Below, piece after piece: positions 17,425 through 25,224 of a DNA stretch of 64,000 bases. Source of the stretch: Parapedobacter composti (GTDB taxonomy: Bacteria > Bacteroidota > Bacteroidia > Sphingobacteriales > Sphingobacteriaceae); contig NZ_FOLL01000007.1 in NCBI RefSeq assembly GCF_900112315.1, positions 62,001-126,000 of the forward strand. The letters run 5' to 3'. Below the pieces are notes generated by a model. It was not told where the DNA came from, made no database searches, and saw only the letters and a list, made by a program, of their open reading frames with translations. Both the position numbers and the translations under genes were made by a program. Numbering within the stretch: position 1 is the stretch's first letter; the number at the start of each line of letters is the position of its first letter.

Positions 17425-18677
17425 TGAAAGTGCAGCATCAATCACATCATGAGCTTTTACCTCACCTGTTCCGGCAGGAATACGCTAAAATGACGGCTGT
17501 TCTATGCCGTCATTTTGGTCTTAAGCACATTGAAATTGCCGAAGATATCGCCAGCGACACCTTTTTAAAAGCATCCGAAAATTGGGCAATTAACGGAATA
17601 CCCGAGAACCCTACGGCGTGGCTTTACGCCGTAGCCAAAAACAAAACCAAGGATTACTTTAAGCACGTAGCAGTTTTCGAAACGCAAGTCAAAGAAGCCA
17701 TAAAACCAACTGAAATTGAAGCCGAAAACGATGTTGAGCTGAGCAGCCAGAACATTTCTGACAGCCAGTTAGCCATGATTTTTGCGGTTTGCAATCCCAC
17801 AAATTCAACCGAAGCGCAAATTTGCTTGGCGTTGCAAATTCTTTGCGGTTTCAGTGTGGAAGAAATAGCCAGTGCTTTTTTGACGAAAACCGAAACGATA
17901 AAGAAGCGTTTGCTTAGAGCAAGAGCCAACCTGCGCAACGACGATTTCCAAATCAAATCGTTAAGTGAAACGGCCATCAAATCAAGGCTAGATACCGTGC
18001 TAAAAACGTTGTATTTGCTCTTCAACGAAGGTTATTTTTCAAAAACCTACCGCCGGCAAATCCGGAAGGACTTTTGCTCGGAAGCAATAAGGCTGACGTT
18101 GATTTTGACAGAAAACCCATTGACCGACACTCCGCAGACGAACGCCTTGCTTGCCTTGATGTGTTTCCAAGGCTCGCGACTTGAAGCAAGAACAAACGAT
18201 AAAGGCGAAGCCGTTTTGTTTGACGAACAAGACAGGCGTCTGTGGGACACCACATTGATAGCGAAAGGGAATTACTTTCTGGTAAACGCCTGCAACAACA
18301 ACGAGATTTCAAAATACCATTTGGAAGCAGGTATTGCCTATTGGCACACCGCGCCGGCAGACCAAAACAAATGGCAACATATTTTACAGCTTTACAACCG
18401 GCTTATACTTGTTGAATATTCGCCAATAACAGCGTTGAACAGAACGTTTGCTTTTGCCAAAGTTTACGGACATGACAAAGCCATAACCGAAGCCGAAAAA
18501 TTACAGCTGACAGGCAACACCTATTATCACGAATTATTAGGTTACTTATATGCCGACACAGACCTCGATAAAGCGATTGCACACTACGAAGAAGCTGTCC
18601 GGCATACAAAATCCAAAACAGAAAAACTGACCCTGATAAAGGAAATAGCGCGACTGAAAGAAAAAATCAGCCACTGA
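17424..18677 (+). CDS. ECF42-type RNA polymerase sigma factor with C-terminal extension
   Basis: 417 residues. Sigma region 2 spans about residues 10-75 (AEDIASDTFLKASENWA, NPTAWLYAVAKNKTKDYF), region 4 about 115-170 (FSVEEIASAFLTKTETIKKR), followed by a ~240-residue helical extension with TPR-like repeats (ALNRTFAFAKVYGHDKAITE, YLYADTDLDKAIAHYEEAV). This architecture and the coupled DGPF gene define the ECF42 group, in which the extension, not an anti-sigma factor, is thought to control activity. No anti-sigma gene is adjacent. The ATG overlapping the YciI stop is preferred to the GTG three bases earlier. Confidence 0.9.
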   Translation: MKVQHQSHHELLPHLFRQEYAKMTAVLCRHFGLKHIEIAEDIASDTFLKASENWAINGIPENPTAWLYAVAKNKTKDYFKHVAVFETQVKEAIKPTEIEAENDVELSSQNISDSQLAMIFAVCNPTNSTEAQICLALQILCGFSVEEIASAFLTKTETIKKRLLRARANLRNDDFQIKSLSETAIKSRLDTVLKTLYLLFNEGYFSKTYRRQIRKDFCSEAIRLTLILTENPLTDTPQTNALLALMCFQGSRLEARTNDKGEAVLFDEQDRRLWDTTLIAKGNYFLVNACNNNEISKYHLEAGIAYWHTAPADQNKWQHILQLYNRLILVEYSPITALNRTFAFAKVYGHDKAITEAEKLQLTGNTYYHELLGYLYADTDLDKAIAHYEEAVRHTKSKTEKLTLIKEIARLKEKISH

Positions 18678-18734
18678 CCAGCATATTTTGGATGGAAAAG
18701 GAACTGACGATCAAATCGTGCATAAAGTGCAAAA

Positions 18735-18824
18735 AAGCGAAAAGCCCGGCGTTTTGGGATTGCCGGACCTTTCTTATCAACCTAAACCTACAATGATAAA
18801 CGCGGCATTGTCATATATATTGTG
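18735..18824 (+). repeat. Hairpin/AACCTAAACCT element, copy 1
   Basis: About 90 bp nearly the same as copy 2 at 20.65 kb (over 80% by eye). Layout: AAGCGAAA; stem CCGGC (18746-18750), loop GTTTTGGGATT, GCCGG (18762-18766); CTTTCTTAT; CAACCTAAACCT; then a short ORF ATGATAAACGC...TTGTGA of ten codons (18793-18825). It lies between the ECF42 sigma gene and the GreA-like gene. It could be a terminator, a leader or a mobile intergenic repeat. Confidence 0.6.
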
Positions 18825-18878
18825 AAGGCCATCCAGTTTATCAGCTTTCCTTGTCTGTTCAGCTATTCAACTAATACT

Positions 18879-18886
18879 TACCTTTG
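18879..18886 (+). promoter_or_regulatory. -7 box at the GreA-like gene
   Basis: TACCTTTG matches TAnnTTTG and ends seven bases before the ATG at 18893, so the transcript would be leaderless or nearly so. This supports the ATG at 18893 over the in-frame TTG at 18884. Confidence 0.5.
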
Positions 18887-18892
18887 TGGGCT

Positions 18893-19363
18893 ATGCATAC
18901 AAGCGATGTATCTAACACCATCAAAGTTTCCTTGCTGGAAGCGTGCGAAACCTATGTTGGCCAGCGAATGGAGAATGCCTTGCAAGCCATGGCATCGGCC
19001 AGTGCTGCGGCCGCTGATGACACCAAAAGCAGCGCCGGCGACAAGTTTGAGACCACACGGGAAATGATGCAACAGGAGCTAAACAGACATCAGCAGCTCC
19101 TGGCAGACGCACGGCGCATGGCACAGGTGTTGGCCGGTCTGGATGTGCGCGCACATCACGGGCCCGCAAAACTCGGCAGCTTGGTAGAAACGAACCATGG
19201 TTTGTTTTTCCTCGCCGTTAACGTTGGCCAGTTAATAATTGGCGGAAAGACGTACCGGGTTATTTCCCCAGTATCACCTCTGGGACAACGGTTCATCGGC
19301 TCGAAAGCGGGCGACGAACTTGTCTTCAATGGCATGAACTATCGGATAGTAAATGTCACTTGA
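18893..19363 (+). CDS. GreA/GreB C-terminal-domain-like protein
   Basis: 156 residues. An N-terminal helical part (about 1-90, rich in Ala and Gln, coiled-coil-like) is followed by a beta domain resembling the FKBP-like C-terminal domain of transcription factors GreA/GreB (LIIGGKTYRVISPVSPLGQR, IGSKAGDELVFNGMNYRIVN). Such proteins are common in Bacteroidota and often misannotated as 3-oxoacyl-ACP synthase. The acidic tip residues of a true Gre coiled coil are not evident, so transcript cleavage is doubtful; RNA polymerase binding is possible. Confidence 0.72.
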   Translation: MHTSDVSNTIKVSLLEACETYVGQRMENALQAMASASAAAADDTKSSAGDKFETTREMMQQELNRHQQLLADARRMAQVLAGLDVRAHHGPAKLGSLVETNHGLFFLAVNVGQLIIGGKTYRVISPVSPLGQRFIGSKAGDELVFNGMNYRIVNVT

Positions 19364-19392
19364 TGGCGGTGATCTAATGCTTTATTGTTAAT

Positions 19393-19851
19393 ATGGGTGC
19401 ACGGATTCCTCCTGATTTCATCCTGCTGTGCTGCGGCATACTGATGTGGCTGTCGGCAACATATTTGCCTCAGTTTGGATTCAATGCGCCTTATCGTTTT
19501 GTCGTAGCGGGGGCCACGCTGCTTTGCGGCCTGGTCATCATTTTTTCGGCCAAGGCGGCCTTGGCCAGGCACCGCACGACGGAACGACCCGATCGGCGCT
19601 CGCTGCTGCGTGCTACCACGCTGGTTACCAACGGCATTTATAATCATTCACGGAACCCAATCTACCTGGGGATGACCATATTGCTGGGCGGGTGGTGGCT
19701 GTTTCTGATGAATTGGATAAGCATTGGGGCATTATTTGTGTTCGTGGGGTTACTCACGAAGTTCCAGATTTTACCCGAAGAAAAAGCACTGGAACGTATA
19801 TTTGGTGCCGACTACCGCCGCTATAGGAGTCGGGTAAGACGGTGGATTTGA
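19393..19851 (+). CDS. Isoprenylcysteine/phospholipid methyltransferase-like membrane protein
   Basis: 152 residues, four hydrophobic segments. The C-terminal signature of the ICMT/PEMT-like family is clear: TNGIYNHSRNPIYLGMTI (SAM-binding) and LPEEKALERIFGADYRRYRS. It probably methylates a lipid or small thiol in the inner membrane; the acceptor is unknown. It begins 30 bp after the GreA-like gene on the same strand, so co-transcription is likely. Confidence 0.85.
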   Translation: MGARIPPDFILLCCGILMWLSATYLPQFGFNAPYRFVVAGATLLCGLVIIFSAKAALARHRTTERPDRRSLLRATTLVTNGIYNHSRNPIYLGMTILLGGWWLFLMNWISIGALFVFVGLLTKFQILPEEKALERIFGADYRRYRSRVRRWI

Positions 19852-19929
19852 TACCAGCCTCTTAAGCGTTGTCTTTTTTACCCCCACAGTTTGTCTCTTC
19901 TACCCTATCCTGTTGCCTAACGGTAAAGA

Positions 19930-19981
19930 TATCTTTGTATACAGGGCCGCTATGAACACAGTTCACGGAGCAGCAGCCTGA
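19930..19981 (+). promoter_or_regulatory. -7 box and nine-codon ORF upstream of the reductase-like gene
   Basis: TATCTTTG (19930-19937) matches the Bacteroidota -7 box; TTG at 19913 is closer than usual. A nine-codon ORF (19952-19981, MNTVHGAAA) lies in the short leader and ends 26 bp before the next gene. It may be chance. Confidence 0.35.
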
Positions 19982-20007
19982 ATTAAAACGCGAATAGACA
20001 AACGGGT

Positions 20008-20559
20008 ATGAGAAAACTGATTGCGGCAATCAACATGACACTTGACGGATTCTGCGACCACACCGAGATGATTGCAGACGATGAATTGCACCGGCATTAC
20101 AGCGAACTGCTAAGCAGGGCAGGCGCCATACTATATGGCAGGAAAACTTACCAGCTGATGGAATACTGGCCCACGGTGGTGAAAAATCCCACGGGTAACC
20201 AATCAACGGATGATTTTGCGGCAATCATGGACAACGTCCCGAAAATAGTTTTCTCGCGAACGCTGAAAAACGTAACGTGGGCAAGTGCGAAGCTGGCGGC
20301 GCGCGACCTCAACGAAGAGGTTTCAGCGCTCAAGCAACAGCCGGGCAAAGACATCTTTGTGGGCAGCCCGAGCTTGATCGTAAGCTTGATGGCGATGAAT
20401 CTGATTGACGAATACCAACTTTGCATTCACCCGGTTGTGGCTGGAAAAGGGTTACCGTTATTTAAACACATAACCGACAGGGTTGTCCTCAAACTGATAG
20501 AGACGAAAACCTTGGGTTCCGGCACGATAGCGCTTTACTATGAGCCGGCAACGAAATGA
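20008..20559 (+). CDS. Dihydrofolate reductase-like (RibD C-terminal domain) protein
   Basis: 183 residues of the RibD-C/dihydrofolate-reductase-like superfamily. It starts MRKLIAAINMTLDGFCDH, then GAILYGRKTYQLMEYWP, KDIFVGSPSLIVSLMAMNL and the C-terminal LVETKTLGSG-like strand (LIETKTLGSGTIALYYEP). Members bind NADPH but this branch, common in Bacteroidota, has no known substrate; it is not the essential FolA. Monocistronic, followed by a repeat element. Confidence 0.85.
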   Translation: MRKLIAAINMTLDGFCDHTEMIADDELHRHYSELLSRAGAILYGRKTYQLMEYWPTVVKNPTGNQSTDDFAAIMDNVPKIVFSRTLKNVTWASAKLAARDLNEEVSALKQQPGKDIFVGSPSLIVSLMAMNLIDEYQLCIHPVVAGKGLPLFKHITDRVVLKLIETKTLGSGTIALYYEPATK

Positions 20560-20646
20560 ACGCCGTGAACGCCTGACCGAACTTGCTTACCGGTTTGCCT
20601 ATGCCGGCCAGGCACATTTTTGCAGGAATTCAAGACGTTTACCAAA

Positions 20647-20733
20647 GCGAAAGGCCCGGCGCTTTGGGATTGCCGGACCTTTCTTATCAACCTAAACCTA
20701 CATAGTAAACGCAGCATTACCGGATATATTGTG
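20647..20733 (+). repeat. Hairpin/AACCTAAACCT element, copy 2
   Basis: Same element as copy 1. Stem AAAGG (20650-20654)-C-CCGGC (20656-20660), loop GCTTTGGGATT, GCCGG (20672-20676)-A-CCTTT (20678-20682), then CTTATCAACCTAAACCTACA. The stem is better paired than in copy 1. The short ORF of copy 1 is lost here (ATG replaced by ATAG), although the sequence downstream is still alike (TAAACGCAGCATT...ATATATTGTG). It lies between a plus-strand gene end and the end of the minus-strand DinB-like gene. Confidence 0.6.
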
Positions 20734-20846
20734 CCAGCCAAGCATTACGTTACAACTGTTGCTCAGGTTCTGCAATTATGTGGCAAAAGTTTCTTCACTT
20801 TAAGCAACGTGGTTGGGGTTACAGCAGCCCTATCTCAGAAATCCGG

Positions 20847-21377
20847 TTACCATTCCTGTGGCTGGTTCTGGTCGGCCCACCAGTTGAACCCCGACAGTCC
20901 CTTTGCCTTCAGGCGTTCGATAAGTTGCGCGGTATGGTGCTGAATATGACGGATATTATTGATGTGAAGCTCCAAACGGGAATAGGGATACCATTCGAAT
21001 CCCGAGCTGCGGTCAAAAGGCAAAGCTTCAACAGCTTGAGGCAAATGGTTTTCAAGTTCATCAATGAAACCAAGCAACTCTTCTTTGGTGTGGTGTCCTG
21101 CTACCACAACCCCTTCATCAGGGTTTTCCCAATCTTGGCTTCCCCCGAGGCTTTCGGCCCCTTCGATGGCATTTTCCCATAACACATAGTGTTCGGGACC
21201 AGCTGCCAAATAAAACTTGACACCCCACAAAATGTGATAGGCGATCTGCCAGTTGGGATTGTTATATTCATCTGTATTCCATTGCTCTTCCGGCATTTTT
21301 TCTAAAACTTGGCGAAGCATGCCAAGACCCATGCGCATCTTACGGTCGGAATAATTCAATGGGGATAAAAACCCCAT
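20847..21377 (-). CDS. DinB family protein
   Basis: 176-residue four-helix-bundle protein of the DinB/YfiT superfamily (metal- or thiol-dependent enzymes; not DNA polymerase IV). Candidate metal ligands: His in NPNWQIAYHILWG and the pair in RHIQHHTAQLIERL. Function unknown. The outer ATG lies only about 20 bp after a strong terminator that ends the upstream histidine-kinase gene; internal ATGs at 21338 and 21332 (RMGLGMLRQ) are alternative starts. Confidence 0.8.
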   Translation of the reverse strand: MGFLSPLNYSDRKMRMGLGMLRQVLEKMPEEQWNTDEYNNPNWQIAYHILWGVKFYLAAGPEHYVLWENAIEGAESLGGSQDWENPDEGVVVAGHHTKEELLGFIDELENHLPQAVEALPFDRSSGFEWYPYSRLELHINNIRHIQHHTAQLIERLKAKGLSGFNWWADQNQPQEW

Positions 21378-21397
21378 CCCAAGGGAAAGTTTATTGT

Positions 21398-21430
21398 AAA
21401 AAAAGAGGCTGTACGGCAGCCTCTTTTTTT
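21398..21430. terminator. Bidirectional intrinsic terminator
   Basis: AAAAAAAGAGGCTG (21398-21411), loop TACGG, CAGCCTCTTTTTTT (21417-21430): a 14-bp perfect stem with GC-rich centre and U-runs on both strands. It ends the large histidine-kinase gene on the minus strand. It lies just upstream of the DinB-like start, so that gene needs readthrough or a very close promoter. Confidence 0.88.
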
Positions 21431-21446
21431 GACGCTTTAACTAACC

Positions 21447-24400
21447 TCATTTCTGAACACCACGCACAGGAAGGGTAAACCAAAAAGTGCTCCCCTTCCC
21501 TAATTCGCTCTCTACCCAGAGCTTACCTTTCAGCCGGGTGATAATTTCATCACATAAATACAAGCCAATTCCCAAGCCCGATATACTTTGGGTAATATCC
21601 TCAACCCGGTAGAACCGTGAAAATATATGCGGCAGTTCCGATGACGGTATGCCCCGGCCGAAATCCTGCACTCCCACCTTTACCTCGTCTGCTGAGCATT
21701 CCAGGCTCACCCTTACTTCATCGGCATCTGGCGAATACTTGATGGCGTTTGTGAGCAGGTTGGTGACCACCTGTTCGACCCGCTGTGCGTCGCTATATAT
21801 GACACACGATTTAGCAGCGGCCTCAAACTTAATATGATATTTCGTATTGGTATGACCGATAAGTTCGATGGTTTCTTCCATCAGTTTCTTCAGGTCGAAC
21901 TCGCCCATCTGCAACTGGAGCTTTCCTGCTTCTATCTTCGATATATCCAACAGATCATTGACGAGTGTTATCAGTTTTTTCATTTGACGCAACGCCTTTT
22001 GAGTAAACTGCTTGTTCTTATCATCAATAGGCAACCTTTCTAATATCTGCAGATAGGCGTTTACGCTCGTTAACGGCGTCTTCAACTCATGGCTCGCCAA
22101 GCCAATAAACTCGTTCTTCTTGTCGTTCAATGCTTTAACCTCTTCATATAGTTTAGCATTGTCCAGGGCGATGGCAGCCTGAGCTGCAATGGACATAATC
22201 AGATTTTCATGGTCGGCCGTGAATTTACCCGGCTCGGGATGGCCGAAGAATAACCCCCCGATAACGTTGCCCGAGCGTGATGATACCGGAACGGCGAGGT
22301 AACTCACCACGGGTAAATGCCATTCGGGCATCCCTTGATACGGAAAGTTCCTCCCGTAGCGGGGGGCTTTCGTAATGTCATCGACACGGATGGCGCCTTC
22401 ACCGGAAAATGCGGGACGCAACACGTCTACCGCACTGGGCATATCCATCTGTTTAAAAATGTCTATTGGCAGGCCGGACGACGTACATAACGTATGAAGC
22501 TCGCCTTTCTCATTGCTCTCGTTATAAAAGAAAGCACCAAATTTTGCCCCGGTTAATGCCGTTGTGCCGTCGGTTAACTTTTGCAGTGTCTTTTTCAGAT
22601 CAAGTTCTTCCGAGATGCTCTTGACCATGGAATTAATGATCTCCAGCCGCTCGGTATACCGACGGGCCGATGCCTGAGCGGCGGTTTGTTCGGTGATGTC
22701 ACGTGCAATCTTGGACGCACCAATGATTTGGCCACTATCGTCAATAAGGGGTGATACCGTGATTGAAAGTGGTATTTCGCGTCCGTCTTTAGTCATCCGG
22801 ACGGTATTGAAATGATCCACTTTATTGCCCGAACGGATTTCGCCGATGATGTAATCTTCTTCCTGTATACGATCGGGCGGTATGATCAATGAGATGTGCT
22901 GCCCTATGGCTTCTTCCGGCGTATAGCCGAACATCCGCTCAGCAGCTTTGTTCCAACTGGTGATGATGCCTTGCAATGTTTTGCTGACAATTGCATCGTC
23001 CGACGTTTCTACGATTGCCGCCAACCGCGCTTTCCGTTCGGCATTTTCTTTCAGTCTAATTTCATACAGCTTCTGTTCGGTAATATCCAGCACCGTACCG
23101 ATAAACCGGGATGGGTTGTCATGCCGGTCAAAATGAACCTGACCTTTTGCTCTAATCCAGCGCAATTGTTGGTTTTCCTTGCCAATTGCCCGGTATTCAA
23201 CATCATAATTGCCATTGGTTTTGGCCCTATCAAGTGCGTTGCTGACCGCAACCTTCACGCGCTCACGGTCGTCCGGGTGCAAACCGCCAACAAAATCCTG
23301 TTCATAGGTTACGGGCTCATTGTGGTAAATACCGAATAGCTCCCTGCACCGTTCATCCCATTCCAGCTTGCCACTTTTGATATCCAAGTCAAACATGCCG
23401 AGCTGTGCAGCTTCTTTTGCAAGTCGAGACTGTTCATAAGCTCTTTCCACTTCAATTTTGGCCTTGACCTGTGCTGACACATCCGTGGTGATGGCGATAA
23501 CCCCTATAATGGTGCCGTGAGGATCGCGATAGGCCTGATAAACAAAACTAAGGTAAACTACCTCGATTTGCCCGTTTCGCAACAACGTGATAGGGCGTTC
23601 ATAAGCTTGGTAGGTTTCGCCTGTATTATAAACGTGATCAACCCATTGCTCCAATCCCTGATCCCTCGCATCCGGTAAGCCTTCAAAAATCGGTTTATTC
23701 ACCACTTCTTCCTGCGGCCTTCCCCAGAGCTCGATCATCAATCTATTGGCCACTTCGACAACGTGATCCGGGCCGGTCATAAAACACATGGCCACCGGTG
23801 CCTGAAGAATCAGGTTATAGAGCATTTTCTCACTTTGCTCTATCTGCTGCTTAGCCAATACCACGTCCGTTACATCTGCTGCGGTATTCATGACCCCATA
23901 GATGTTTCCGGAGCGATCCTTCAACGGTGTGAAGCTATAATTGAAGTAAAATATCTTCCGCTCGCCGTGGATATCCAAATCCACCCGTTGATTCCGGGCG
24001 TTAAAGGGTATGCCTGTGGTGAACACCGTATCAAGTTGTTCATAAATCTGTTGATCCTCGAGTTCCGGCAGTACCTCGGCATACCGCTTGCCAATGATAT
24101 CATTTCCCTTTCCCCAAACGTCAATTATCGCCTGGTTAGCCTCCACAATACGCATTTCACGACCGGTGTATACCGCTATCGGGAACGGTGCATTTGCGAT
24201 GATACTGCGGGTTTTATACTCGCTTTCTTCCAGATCTTCATTAGTTGCCCGCAATTCTTCAATAACGGCTGCCAATTCCTCATTAACCGCGCCCAATTCG
24301 TCATTAAACGTATATGGCCGATTTAGGTAGTTGGAACCGCCACGTTCCTCAAACCCTGTCTCATTTTGCCGGACATCAAATCCATGCGATTTATCAACCC

Positions 24401-24821
24401 CTGTTCCAGCGGCGGCCCCCTTTCCCCTGCGGGCGGACCCCATGAGGTTTAATATATCCACACACGAACCGACATAACCAGCAAACGTACCGTCGGCCAG
24501 GTAGTAGGGTGCTCCACTATCTGATACCCAACAGTACGAACCATCATGCCGCTGCAACCGGTATTCCATACGGTACGCCTCGCGGGCATCAAAGGCAGCT
24601 TTGTAAGTTGCGGAACACCGGGGCAGGTCGTCCGGATGAACACCTTCTGTCCAACCATCGCCTTGTTCCTCTTCCAAAGCGCGTCCGGTAAAGCGCAGCC
24701 AGCCCTCGTTGAAGAAATAACGCCGTGCGTCCGGCGACGCGCTCCAAACCATCACCGGCGCATTGTCGACTATGGCCCTATATGCTTCGCCGTCCTGATG
24801 AATGGATAGTTTTTTTTTCAT
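21447..24821 (-). CDS. Multi-PAS/GAF hybrid sensor histidine kinase
   Basis: 1124 residues, no transmembrane segment, so a cytoplasmic sensor. Approximate order: PAS 10-128; linker with a coiled coil (NDELGAVNEELAAVIEELRA) near 175-205; PAS 205-330; PAS 335-455; PAS 470-595; PAS 605-720 (GIITSWNKAAERMFGYTPEEA); GAF 735-890; HisKA with phospho-acceptor His in GLASHELKTPLTS; HATPase with N box NLLTNAIKYSP, DFGRGIPSSELPHIFSRFYR and GLGIGLYLC. No receiver domain and no response regulator are adjacent. The start is ATG at 24821; the frame is open two codons further to a TTG. Confidence 0.93.
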   Translation of the reverse strand: MKKKLSIHQDGEAYRAIVDNAPVMVWSASPDARRYFFNEGWLRFTGRALEEEQGDGWTEGVHPDDLPRCSATYKAAFDAREAYRMEYRLQRHDGSYCWVSDSGAPYYLADGTFAGYVGSCVDILNLMGSARRGKGAAAGTGVDKSHGFDVRQNETGFEERGGSNYLNRPYTFNDELGAVNEELAAVIEELRATNEDLEESEYKTRSIIANAPFPIAVYTGREMRIVEANQAIIDVWGKGNDIIGKRYAEVLPELEDQQIYEQLDTVFTTGIPFNARNQRVDLDIHGERKIFYFNYSFTPLKDRSGNIYGVMNTAADVTDVVLAKQQIEQSEKMLYNLILQAPVAMCFMTGPDHVVEVANRLMIELWGRPQEEVVNKPIFEGLPDARDQGLEQWVDHVYNTGETYQAYERPITLLRNGQIEVVYLSFVYQAYRDPHGTIIGVIAITTDVSAQVKAKIEVERAYEQSRLAKEAAQLGMFDLDIKSGKLEWDERCRELFGIYHNEPVTYEQDFVGGLHPDDRERVKVAVSNALDRAKTNGNYDVEYRAIGKENQQLRWIRAKGQVHFDRHDNPSRFIGTVLDITEQKLYEIRLKENAERKARLAAIVETSDDAIVSKTLQGIITSWNKAAERMFGYTPEEAIGQHISLIIPPDRIQEEDYIIGEIRSGNKVDHFNTVRMTKDGREIPLSITVSPLIDDSGQIIGASKIARDITEQTAAQASARRYTERLEIINSMVKSISEELDLKKTLQKLTDGTTALTGAKFGAFFYNESNEKGELHTLCTSSGLPIDIFKQMDMPSAVDVLRPAFSGEGAIRVDDITKAPRYGRNFPYQGMPEWHLPVVSYLAVPVSSRSGNVIGGLFFGHPEPGKFTADHENLIMSIAAQAAIALDNAKLYEEVKALNDKKNEFIGLASHELKTPLTSVNAYLQILERLPIDDKNKQFTQKALRQMKKLITLVNDLLDISKIEAGKLQLQMGEFDLKKLMEETIELIGHTNTKYHIKFEAAAKSCVIYSDAQRVEQVVTNLLTNAIKYSPDADEVRVSLECSADEVKVGVQDFGRGIPSSELPHIFSRFYRVEDITQSISGLGIGLYLCDEIITRLKGKLWVESELGKGSTFWFTLPVRGVQK

Positions 24822-25148
24822 GTACAATTATAGGAATAACGTATAACATTTAAACCAACGTACCTACGATCGTCCGGGGGAAATATGGCAATGTTTAACA
24901 TCGCTATCAAGGGCGCTAACCCAGCCTTAACGTTGCTGCAATTTCGGCCGCCCAGTCTTAATATACGGCCAATATAGCTAAACTATCGAGAAAACCAATA
25001 GCTTTGCGTATTTGTTTTTTTAACGTGATTATTTTCCCGGCAACTGCAAGTTGCGTAGCCTTATCCCCGGTCCAACGAGCGCATCGCAAGCCAGAAACAT
25101 CCATCCAGGCCAAGACCATGATAAGTTATTCACAAACCCCTGGCTTTA
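24822..25148. other. Intergenic region upstream of the phosphate transporter
   Basis: About 330 bp between divergent genes with no supported ORF. Only an isolated inverted repeat, GCAACT-GCA-AGTTGC (25040-25054), stands out; it has no U-run. The Pho-box-like array follows directly. Confidence 0.5.
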
Positions 25149-25198
25149 TTAACATAAATTTAACTTATAAATAACCATTCACTAACATTAAATTTACA
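25149..25198 (+). promoter_or_regulatory. Five Pho-box-like direct repeats, 11-bp spacing
   Basis: TTAACA (25149), TTAACT (25160), ATAACC (25171), CTAACA (25182) and TTTACA (25193), each exactly 11 bp after the last. This matches the PhoP/PhoB-type box (TTAACA-like hexamers every 11 bp) and ends 13 bp before a weak -7 box TATAGTTG (25211-25218), where an activator would replace a -33 element. The gene it precedes is a phosphate transporter. Phosphate-starvation control is inferred. Confidence 0.7.
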
Positions 25199-25224
25199 TT
25201 TTTGAGCCATTATAGTTGACACTT

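Noticed and set aside
25040-25054. GCAACT-GCA-AGTTGC inverted repeat as a terminator
   Set aside because: Only six pairs, no U-run, and no gene ends nearby on either strand.
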